This document shows positions 51,943 through 59,031 of a stretch of 59,031 bases of DNA, piece by piece. The notes under the pieces are model-generated. The model ran no database searches and was not told the DNA's origin. It saw only the letters and a list, made by a program, of their open reading frames with translations. The translations under genes and the position numbers were made by a program. Within the stretch, counting starts at the first letter, position 1, and every line of letters begins with the position of its first letter. This DNA is from Mucilaginibacter oryzae (GTDB lineage Bacteria; Bacteroidota; Bacteroidia; Sphingobacteriales; Sphingobacteriaceae), in contig NZ_QGHA01000018.1 in NCBI RefSeq assembly GCF_003148845.1, positions 1-59,031 of the forward strand. Direction: 5' to 3'.

Positions 51943-54900
51943 ATGGACATTAGAAAAGAATTACAGAAACGCATCCTGGTGATTGACGGAGCGATGGGTA
52001 CCATGATCCAAAGGTACCAGCTCACGGAGAAGGATTTTCGTGGCGAGCGTTTCCGCGATCATGGTACAGATTTGCAGGGTAATAACGACCTGCTGAATAT
52101 TACACGCCCCGATGTGATCAAGGCTATCCATGCCGAATACCTTGAAGCAGGTGCCGATATCATAGAAACCAATACCTTCAGCACACAGGTAATTTCACTT
52201 GCCGATTATAAGCTGGAAGAACTTGCTTACGAACTAAGCTACGAAGGCGCGCGTATTGCCCGCGAAGTGGCCGACGAATATACCCAACGCAACCCTGACA
52301 AACCACGCTTTGTGGCAGGTGCCATCGGGCCCACAAACCGTACCGCGTCCTTATCGCCCGATGTTAACGACCCGGGTTACCGCGCCGTAACCTTTGATGA
52401 CCTGGCCGATGCCTATTACGACCAGGTAAGGGGTTTGGTTGACGGCGGTTCGCACCTGTTATTGGTTGAAACCATATTTGATACCCTGAACGCCAAGGCT
52501 GCACTATTCGCCATCAAAAGGTACGAAGATGAATGTAAGGCTGCCGGTAAGGATTTTCCTGCTTTCGGTCCTTCGGGCGGCATCATGATTTCGGGCACCA
52601 TTACCGATGCTTCGGGCCGTACGCTTTCAGGGCAAACGGTTGAGGCTTTCTGGAACTCGATAAGCCATGCCAACCTGCTTTCTGTTGGCTTAAACTGCGC
52701 TTTGGGCGCCAAAGAAATGCGCCCCCACCTGGCCGAACTTTCTGAAAAGGCGGGTGTTTATATCTCTGCCTATCCAAACGCAGGTTTGCCAAACGAGTTT
52801 GGCCAGTACGACGAAACCCCGCACGAAACCGCCCACCAGGTTGATGATTTTATTAAAGCCGGGCTGGTAAACATTGTAGGCGGATGCTGCGGCACCACGC
52901 CCGAACATATTAAGTGCATAGCCAATAAGGCAGCTTTATTTCCTCCCCGCGTTATCCCTCAAATTGAACCGCATATGCGCCTGAGCGGGTTGGAGGCTGT
53001 TACGATAACCCCCGAGAGCATGTTTGTGAATGTGGGCGAGCGTACCAATATCACCGGTTCGCCTAAGTTTTCCAAATTGATACTGGCCGAAGACTATGAG
53101 GCCGCTTTATCCGTTGCCCTGCAACAGGTTGAAGGCGGAGCCCAGGTTATCGACATTAATATGGACGAAGGCATGATCGATTCGGAGGCCGTAATGGTTA
53201 AATTCCTTAACCTGGTAGCTTCCGAACCGGATATAGCCCGGCTGCCCATCATGATCGACTCGTCGAAATGGTCGGTAATCGAGGCCGGCTTAAAATGTAT
53301 TCAGGGAAAAGGCATCGTAAACTCCATCTCCCTGAAAGAGGGCGAAGAAAAGTTTAAGGAGCATGCCCGCAAAATATTAAGCTACGGCGCGGCAACGGTG
53401 GTAATGGCTTTTGACGAGACCGGCCAGGCCGACTCGTTGGAACGCCGCATCGAGATCTGTAAAAGATCCTACGATATTTTGGTGAACGAAGTAGGCTTCC
53501 CGCCGCAGGATATCATTTTCGACCCCAATATCCTTACGGTGGCCACCGGTTTGGAGGAGCATAACAACTACGCGGTTGATTTTATTGAAGCAACCCGCTG
53601 GATCAAACAAAACCTGCCGCACGCCAAAGTGAGCGGCGGTGTAAGTAATATCTCGTTCTCCTTCAGGGGTAATAACACCGTACGCGAGGCTATGCACTCG
53701 GCCTTCCTTTACCACGCCATTAAGGCCGGTATGGATATGGGCATTGTAAACGCCGGGATGCTGGAGGTTTATGAAGAGATTCCTAAAAACCTGCTCGAAC
53801 TGGTTGAGGATGTGCTCTTGAACCGTCGCCCTGATGCTACCGAGCGATTGGTTGAATTTGCCGATACCATCAAAAGCAAGGGCAAAGAGGTAGTACGCGA
53901 TGAAGAATGGCGTAAAGGCACCGTTCAGGAACGCCTTTCGCACTCGCTGGTGAAAGGTATTGTGGAATACCTGGATGACGATGTGGAAGAGGCCCGCCAG
54001 GCCTACGCCCGTCCGCTGGAAGTAATTGAAGGGCCGCTGATGGATGGTATGAATGTAGTTGGCGATTTGTTTGGCGCGGGTAAAATGTTTTTGCCGCAGG
54101 TAGTAAAATCAGCCCGTGTCATGAAAAAGGCGGTGGCTTACCTGCTGCCTTTCATCGAAGAAGAGAAAAAGAACAATGTAAATGCCGATCAGCGCGCCAA
54201 TGCCGGTAAAGTTTTAATGGCCACCGTAAAAGGCGACGTGCACGACATCGGCAAAAACATAGTTGGCGTGGTACTGGCCTGTAACAACTTCGAGGTGATT
54301 GACCTTGGGGTAATGGTACCGGCGCAGCGCATTATTGAAGAAGCTAAAAAGCAAAAGGTAGATATCATCGGCCTTAGCGGCCTGATCACGCCATCGCTTG
54401 ATGAAATGGTGCATTTTGCCAAAGAGATGGAACGTGAAAAATTCACCATTCCGCTTATTGTTGGCGGGGCTACTACGTCACGCATCCACGCCGCTGTAAA
54501 AATAGCGCCGCAATATTCGGGCGCGGCAATCCACGTCCTGGATGCTTCGCGCAGTGTTACGGTATGCAGCAGCCTGATGAGCAAAGACCGGGATGCCTAT
54601 ATCCAGGGCATTAAGGATGAATACGCCAAAGCGCGTGAGGCCCATGCCAACAAAAAATCCGACAAGCGTTTTGTAACCATCGAAGAAGCTCGTGCAGGCA
54701 AATTCCAGATCAGTTTGGATGGCGATGTAGCGCCGAAACCGGCTTTCACCGGCACTAAGGTATTTGATGGTTTCCCGTTGGAGGATTTACTGCCCTATAT
54801 TGATTGGACACCGTTTTTCCATACCTGGGAGTTACGCGGCAGTTATCCGAAGATATTTGAAGATAAATATGTGGGCGATGAAGCTAAAAAGCTGTTTGAT

Positions 54901-55644
54901 GATGCCCAGGTATTGATGAAACGTATTATTGCCGAAAAGCTATTCACCGCTAAAGGTGTAATAGGTTTTTGGCCGGCTAATGCCGTAGGCGACGATATTG
55001 AGCTATACACCGACGAAAGCCGCACAACGGTGTTGAACCGCATCCACACCCTGCGCCAACAGGCGGAAAAGGTAAAGAATGATCCTTACTACGCGCTGGC
55101 AGATTTCATCGCGCCCAAAGAAAGCGGCGTTCCCGATTATTTCGGCGGCTTCGCGGTAACAACCGGTTTGGGCTGCGACGAACTGGTAGCCGAATTTGAA
55201 CGCGACCACGACGATTACAACAGCATCATGGCCAAAGCGCTCGCCGACCGCCTTGCTGAAGCTTTCGCCGAAAAAATGCACGAGCTTGTACGAAAAGAAT
55301 ACTGGGGCTATGCTAAAAACGAGCATTTGAGCAATGCTGATCTCATTAAAGAAGAATACCAGGGCATCCGCCCGGCACCGGGCTATCCGGCCTGTCCTGA
55401 TCATACCGAAAAAACCACGTTATTTGAGTTGCTTAAAGCTGAAGATAACGCCAACATGCAACTAACCGAAAGCCTGGCCATGCTGCCTGCCGCATCGGTA
55501 AGCGGTTTCTACTTCGCGCACCCGCAGGCAAGGTATTTTGGTTTGGGTAAGATCAGTAAGGACCAGGTAGAGGATTACGCCAAGCGTAAGCAAATGCCTC
55601 TGGAGGAAGTGGAGAAGTGGTTGGGGCCGAATATTAATTATTAG
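51943..55644 (+). CDS. metH: Cobalamin-dependent methionine synthase
   Basis: MetH transfers a methyl group from methyltetrahydrofolate through cobalamin to homocysteine. All four modules are present in the 1233-residue protein. The homocysteine/zinc domain (~1-330) has zinc cysteines in GLNCALG and GGCCGTTPEH. The pterin domain (~350-620) carries FVNVGERTNITGSPKF. The B12 domain has GDVHDIGKNIVG (~764) with the lower-ligand His. The AdoMet reactivation domain (~900-1233) ends with GFYFAHPQARYFGLGK. It lies under a SAM riboswitch and requires B12, which is not made in this window. Confidence 0.97.
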   Translation: MDIRKELQKRILVIDGAMGTMIQRYQLTEKDFRGERFRDHGTDLQGNNDLLNITRPDVIKAIHAEYLEAGADIIETNTFSTQVISLADYKLEELAYELSYEGARIAREVADEYTQRNPDKPRFVAGAIGPTNRTASLSPDVNDPGYRAVTFDDLADAYYDQVRGLVDGGSHLLLVETIFDTLNAKAALFAIKRYEDECKAAGKDFPAFGPSGGIMISGTITDASGRTLSGQTVEAFWNSISHANLLSVGLNCALGAKEMRPHLAELSEKAGVYISAYPNAGLPNEFGQYDETPHETAHQVDDFIKAGLVNIVGGCCGTTPEHIKCIANKAALFPPRVIPQIEPHMRLSGLEAVTITPESMFVNVGERTNITGSPKFSKLILAEDYEAALSVALQQVEGGAQVIDINMDEGMIDSEAVMVKFLNLVASEPDIARLPIMIDSSKWSVIEAGLKCIQGKGIVNSISLKEGEEKFKEHARKILSYGAATVVMAFDETGQADSLERRIEICKRSYDILVNEVGFPPQDIIFDPNILTVATGLEEHNNYAVDFIEATRWIKQNLPHAKVSGGVSNISFSFRGNNTVREAMHSAFLYHAIKAGMDMGIVNAGMLEVYEEIPKNLLELVEDVLLNRRPDATERLVEFADTIKSKGKEVVRDEEWRKGTVQERLSHSLVKGIVEYLDDDVEEARQAYARPLEVIEGPLMDGMNVVGDLFGAGKMFLPQVVKSARVMKKAVAYLLPFIEEEKKNNVNADQRANAGKVLMATVKGDVHDIGKNIVGVVLACNNFEVIDLGVMVPAQRIIEEAKKQKVDIIGLSGLITPSLDEMVHFAKEMEREKFTIPLIVGGATTSRIHAAVKIAPQYSGAAIHVLDASRSVTVCSSLMSKDRDAYIQGIKDEYAKAREAHANKKSDKRFVTIEEARAGKFQISLDGDVAPKPAFTGTKVFDGFPLEDLLPYIDWTPFFHTWELRGSYPKIFEDKYVGDEAKKLFDDAQVLMKRIIAEKLFTAKGVIGFWPANAVGDDIELYTDESRTTVLNRIHTLRQQAEKVKNDPYYALADFIAPKESGVPDYFGGFAVTTGLGCDELVAEFERDHDDYNSIMAKALADRLAEAFAEKMHELVRKEYWGYAKNEHLSNADLIKEEYQGIRPAPGYPACPDHTEKTTLFELLKAEDNANMQLTESLAMLPAASVSGFYFAHPQARYFGLGKISKDQVEDYAKRKQMPLEEVEKWLGPNINY

Positions 55645-55877
55645 CCCCCCGGCCCCCTAAAGGGGGAGGGAAGGATGAAAATTAATAATACTAAAAAACT
55701 CCGCCGCCGCTCGGCTCCAGCCGAGTGGCTACTATTAAGCGGCCTCTGGCCGCCGAAGTTGGAGTAGCTGGCCAGAGGCCTTGGAATAATTGCCACTCGG
55801 TTGGAGCCGAGCGGCTGCGTTGAAAGTAAATTATAAAACTTAAATAAAAATTCCCCCTTTAGGGGGTTAGGGGGCAA
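55643..55877. repeat. Nested repeats between metH and metF
   Basis: An outer GC-rich pair (copy E: CCCCCCGGCCCCCTAAAGGG at 55645, and CCCCCTTTAGGGGGTTAGGG at 55853) encloses a second palindrome set (55705-55816). In that set CGGCTCCAGCCGAGTGGC pairs with GCCACTCGGTTGGAGCCG, and GGCCTCTGGCC with GGCCAGAGGCC. It reaches the metF start codon. Confidence 0.8.
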
Positions 55878-56834
55878 ATGAAAATACCTGAACACATAGC
55901 CAACGCAAACGGCAAAACACTTTTTTCGTTCGAATTGATACCGCCTTTAAAAGGCCAGAGCATCCAGGGCATTTATGATGCTATCGATCCGTTGATGGAG
56001 TTTAAACCTCCGTTTATTGATGTTACCACCCTGCGCGAGGATTTTATTTATAAACAGCACCCAAGCGGCCTGCTCGAAAAACTATCCTACCGAAAACGCC
56101 CGGGTACAATCGCCATCTGCGCGGCTATCATGAACAAGTATAAGGTTGATACCGTGCCCCACCTGCTTTGCGGTGGCTTTACTAAAGATGAAACCGAGAA
56201 CGCCCTCATCGAGCTGGAGTTTTTAGGTATCGAGAACGTGCTGGTATTGCGTGGCGATGCCCGCCTTGGCGATTCATCATTTGTGCCGACACCTAACGGC
56301 CATTGCTACGCCACCGAGTTATTGCAACAGGTAGTAAACCTCAACAACGGCATTTACCTGCACGAAGATCATGGCAATACGGCCAAAACCAACTTCTGCA
56401 TCGGCGTGGCCGGTTACCCCGAAAAACATTTTGAAGCCCCGAACCTCAAAACAGATTTCAAATACCTGAAACAGAAGATTGATATGGGGGCGCAGTTTAT
56501 TGTAACCCAAATGTTTTTTGATATTGATAAATACAAGGAGTTTGTGAACGGTTGTCGTGCCAATGGTATTAATGTGCCTATCATCCCCGGACTGAAGCCG
56601 ATCACCACATCTAAACAATTAGTTACCCTCTCAAAAACGTTCCATATCGATATCCCCGAAGATCTGAGCGATGCCATCCATGCCTGCGCCAATGAAAAGG
56701 CGGTTAAAGAAGTGGGTATTGAGTGGATGATTAACCAGTGTAAAGAGCTGATGGCATTTGGCGCGCCGGTACTGCATTTTTATACCATGAGTAATGCCGG
56801 GCCGACTAAGCGAATTGCTGAGGCGATATTTTAG
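55878..56834 (+). CDS. metF: Methylenetetrahydrofolate reductase
   Basis: MetF makes the methyltetrahydrofolate that MetH consumes. The 318-residue TIM-barrel flavoprotein has FSFELIPPLKGQS (the catalytic Glu), VLVLRGDARLGD and GAQFIVTQMFFD. The C-terminal segment is MSNAGPTKRIAEAIF. It follows metH across a repeat-filled gap and probably shares the riboswitch transcript. Confidence 0.95.
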   Translation: MKIPEHIANANGKTLFSFELIPPLKGQSIQGIYDAIDPLMEFKPPFIDVTTLREDFIYKQHPSGLLEKLSYRKRPGTIAICAAIMNKYKVDTVPHLLCGGFTKDETENALIELEFLGIENVLVLRGDARLGDSSFVPTPNGHCYATELLQQVVNLNNGIYLHEDHGNTAKTNFCIGVAGYPEKHFEAPNLKTDFKYLKQKIDMGAQFIVTQMFFDIDKYKEFVNGCRANGINVPIIPGLKPITTSKQLVTLSKTFHIDIPEDLSDAIHACANEKAVKEVGIEWMINQCKELMAFGAPVLHFYTMSNAGPTKRIAEAIF

Positions 56835-57060
56835 TAACCAACAATACTTCTCTCCAATCGTCATTGCGAGATTCTGTGTTGATAAACAAATAATCTACAT
56901 TATTTATTTACATTTGGGTCTTAGGCGGCTTAATGTTAGCCTGTTTAGGGCGGCTATTTTTAAAAGTAGCTGCTCTAACTATTTACTTACGTGCTCACCT
57001 TACAGATCGGGAGTGCTTTGTTCCCTGGAATTAAGACTAAGAAAATATCTTGTAAACAGC
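56835..57060. other. Gap with a repeat fragment, no gene seen
   Basis: CGTCATTGCGAG at 56859-56870 is the first 12 nt of the palindromic repeat seen at 15353 and 50150; the rest is missing. The remaining sequence shows no supported gene. Confidence 0.5.
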
Positions 57061-58726
57061 AAAGAGGCTGTATCATAAATCATGGTACAGCCTCTTTTAT
57101 TTTGATAAAAAAGACGAAGAATAGTCTAATGATATTTTGTTTAATCATCTGATTTTCATATATTTAATGTATAAAAAGATGAGAAATGGCAATAAAGCTA
57201 CCCGTTTTTAAGCCCTACAACCAGCAGCAGATCCTTGCACTTCCCCCTTCATTGGAAGAGTTGATACCAGCTACCCACCCAGTCCGTGTTGTAAATGAGG
57301 TAATTAACAAGCTCAATATCGAACCGTTATTAAAAGCTTATAAAATCAGGGGCAGTTCGAGTTACCACCCTCAGATGTTGCTTAAAGTACTTGTTTACGG
57401 CTATGTCACCAATACTTATTCCAGTCGTAAGCTGGCTGCCGCCTGTAAAGAAAGCGTTTACCTGATGTGGCTAAGCTCAATGAGCTATCCGGATCATAAT
57501 ACGATCAATCGTTTCAGGGGAGTACGCTTGAAAAACGCACTCCGCAGTGTATTTGAAGATGTGGTTAAACTGTTGGCAGAGGAAGGTTTACTAAGTATCG
57601 AGGAAGTTAATACCGATGGTACTAAGATCGAAGCCAATGCAAACAAGTATACTTTCGTATGGAAAAAAGCGATCGCAACGAATAAGGAAAAGATGGGAAA
57701 GCAACTTGATGAGATCTGGCAATATGCCCAAAAGGTTGCGTCCGATGAAGATAAGATGCCTGAACAGCCGGACTTTACCACAATCGACAGCAGCAAAGTA
57801 AACGCTACCGTAGAGTTATTAAATGAAAAGCTTGCCGGTAAAGAAGGGATCGATAAAAAAGTAAAAGCAAAGCTAAAGTATGTAACTAAACACTACCCGT
57901 TAAACATCGTTAAATATGAGCAGCAGGAGGCTATCCTGAAAGAGAGAAACAGTTACAGCAAAACAGATCCGGATGCAACTTTCATGCGTATGAAAGAAGA
58001 CCACATGAAAAACGGACAGTTAAAACCTGGTTATAATGTGCAGATATCCACCTCTAATCAGTTCATCGTCAATTACACCATCCATTCAAACCCAACAGAT
58101 ACCAATACATTAAGCGCCCATTTAGCTCAGCACGAAGCCAGCTTTGGCAAAGCGCCACAAGTGCTTATTGCGGATGCCGGGTACGGATCAGAAGAAAACT
58201 ACATGCTGCTTGAACAAAAGCAAACGACCGCTTTTGTAAAGTATGGCATGTTTGACAAAGAGCAAAATGAAACCCATAACACCAAGCACCCATTTGCGGC
58301 AAATAAGCTTTTCTATAACCAGGAAAAAGACTGCTATATCTGCCCGATGGGCCAGCCGATGGATTATATCGGGACAGGGACACGGGAAACAAGTACCGGT
58401 TTTGAACAGACTTTAAAACGATACCAGGCAAGGAACTGCGCTAATTGTCCGCTGAACGGTGCCTGCCATAAATCGAAAGGAAACCGGATCATTGAGATTA
58501 ATGAAAACTTAAACCGGCTAAAGCAAAAAGCACATACACTGTTAACCAGTGAAGAAGGCATAGAACGGCGAAAGAAGCGCTGTTTCGATGTAGAACCAAC
58601 TTTTGGGAATATCAAACAAAACCACGGGTTCAAAAGGTTTATGCTCCGTGGTGAAGAAAAAGTGGAGTTAGAATGGGGTTTGGTTACAATTGCCCAAAAT
58701 CTAAGAAAAAAAGCAGCTTAAAAAGC
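57061..58726 (+). mobile_element. IS1182-type insertion sequence, right end apparently lost
   Basis: The left end has a perfect 12-bp palindrome, AAAGAGGCTGTA (57061-57072) with TACAGCCTCTTT (57086-57097), that may serve as terminal repeat and transcription block. The transposase follows. No matching end is found after its stop codon. IS256-type sequence starts within about 10 nt, so the right end was probably removed or displaced. Confidence 0.6.
57186..58721 (+). CDS. IS1182 family transposase
   Basis: The 511-residue DDE transposase has the N-terminal domain typical of the family (ALPPSLEELIPATHPVRVVN; YSSRKLAAACKE). The first catalytic Asp lies in EVNTDGTKIEANANKY, the second in VLIADAGYGSEENY, and the Glu near RCFDVEPTFGNIKQN. 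A Cys cluster lies before the Glu (ARNCANCPLNGACHK). It is full length and may still be active if both ends survive elsewhere. Confidence 0.92.
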   Translation: MAIKLPVFKPYNQQQILALPPSLEELIPATHPVRVVNEVINKLNIEPLLKAYKIRGSSSYHPQMLLKVLVYGYVTNTYSSRKLAAACKESVYLMWLSSMSYPDHNTINRFRGVRLKNALRSVFEDVVKLLAEEGLLSIEEVNTDGTKIEANANKYTFVWKKAIATNKEKMGKQLDEIWQYAQKVASDEDKMPEQPDFTTIDSSKVNATVELLNEKLAGKEGIDKKVKAKLKYVTKHYPLNIVKYEQQEAILKERNSYSKTDPDATFMRMKEDHMKNGQLKPGYNVQISTSNQFIVNYTIHSNPTDTNTLSAHLAQHEASFGKAPQVLIADAGYGSEENYMLLEQKQTTAFVKYGMFDKEQNETHNTKHPFAANKLFYNQEKDCYICPMGQPMDYIGTGTRETSTGFEQTLKRYQARNCANCPLNGACHKSKGNRIIEINENLNRLKQKAHTLLTSEEGIERRKKRCFDVEPTFGNIKQNHGFKRFMLRGEEKVELEWGLVTIAQNLRKKAA

Positions 58727-58727
58727 G

Positions 58728-58755
58728 AGGGTGTAAATTAAACTGTGTCAGCTAA
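58728..58755. repeat. Candidate left terminal repeat of the IS256-type element
   Basis: GAGGGTGTAAATTAAACTGT followed by GTCAGC resembles terminal repeats of IS256-type elements and sits 37 nt before the transposase start. The partner end is outside the window. Confidence 0.5.
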
Positions 58756-58791
58756 GGAATAACAGAAGTATTAACTTAGCAACACCGAAAG

Positions 58792-59031
58792 ATGAAAGAA
58801 AAGAAAGAAGGGTTCGATTTTGAGCAATTTAAGGCGGAAGCCATCCAGGGTCTTTACGAAGGAAAAAAGATGGGGGGCACAGATGGATTATTCGCACCGA
58901 TGCTAAAGCATTTGCTGGAAGCGATGCTTGAAGGAGAACAGGAGAACCACCTGGAAGCAAGCAAGGCATCCGGGCTTGCCAACCGGCGAAACGGCAAAAC
59001 GAGCAAGAAAGTGCGGAGTGTGCAGTCGGGT
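58792..59031 (+). CDS. IS256 family transposase, partial
   Basis: Eighty codons run off the right edge. The protein reads MKEKKEGFDFEQFKAEAIQG, then LFAPMLKHLLEAMLEGEQENH and LANRRNGKTSKKVRS, in agreement with the N-terminus of mutator/IS256 transposases. The catalytic DDE residues would lie beyond the edge. Confidence 0.88.
   Translation, partial: MKEKKEGFDFEQFKAEAIQGLYEGKKMGGTDGLFAPMLKHLLEAMLEGEQENHLEASKASGLANRRNGKTSKKVRSVQSG

Overview
The window comes from a Bacteroidota chromosome, most likely family Sphingobacteriaceae and close to Mucilaginibacter or Pedobacter (inferred from protein style, TAnnTTTG-type promoters, a GxxExxY protein, a DUF4199 protein, an ISAon1-type transposase and a REP-associated transposase). 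Both edges lie inside transposase genes: an ISAon1-type fragment on the left, and an IS1182-type element followed by a cut-off IS256-type gene on the right.

Layout. 1-219 is the transposase fragment. 364-595 holds two tRNA-Glu(TTC) genes, each with its own -7 box and terminator. 796-7180 is a tight six-gene operon: a DUF427 protein, a FAD/NAD disulfide oxidoreductase, an EgtUV-like ABC transporter (ATPase plus fused permease/binding protein) and the ergothioneine enzymes EgtB and EgtD. Next come a PhyH dioxygenase with a divergent AraC regulator, then a LuxR-type two-component operon with a membrane protein and a small protein. The small protein shares a CPGTxGCP motif with a divergently transcribed protein at 12237. 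A large beta-sandwich protein (13461) and an M61 peptidase follow.

17633-23700 is a MarR-regulated RND efflux operon. 23874-29377 holds a receiver protein, a BadF-type kinase, two small membrane proteins and mfd. 29387-30270 is a RAYT transposase with three tandem pairs of REP hairpins. Then come hpt, an M16 peptidase, def, a sugar isomerase-like protein and a small lipoprotein. 34892-38270 is a molybdopterin oxidoreductase / cytochrome b / DUF1223 operon, divergent from an ECF sigma factor and its zinc-type anti-sigma partner. Matching promoters face both ways. A GxxExxY gene between direct repeats, dtd, a Cys/Met-metabolism PLP enzyme, a DUF5700-like peptidase, a serine hydrolase and rsgA follow.

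44990-50110 is a threonine operon (thrA, thrB, thrC) behind a Thr/Ile-rich leader peptide with a clear attenuator. 50258-51494 holds a lipoprotein and a Bax-inhibitor-1 protein. 51630-56834 is a SAM-I riboswitch followed by metH and metF.

Most intergenic gaps carry dispersed palindromic repeats. One of them forms the first codons of thrB. The observations most worth a second look are the egt synthesis/uptake operon with an apparently permuted binding domain, the CPGTxGCP protein pair next to a two-component system with a spaced TTACGTR array, the divergent ECF promoters, the thr attenuator, and repeat-derived coding sequence in thrB.
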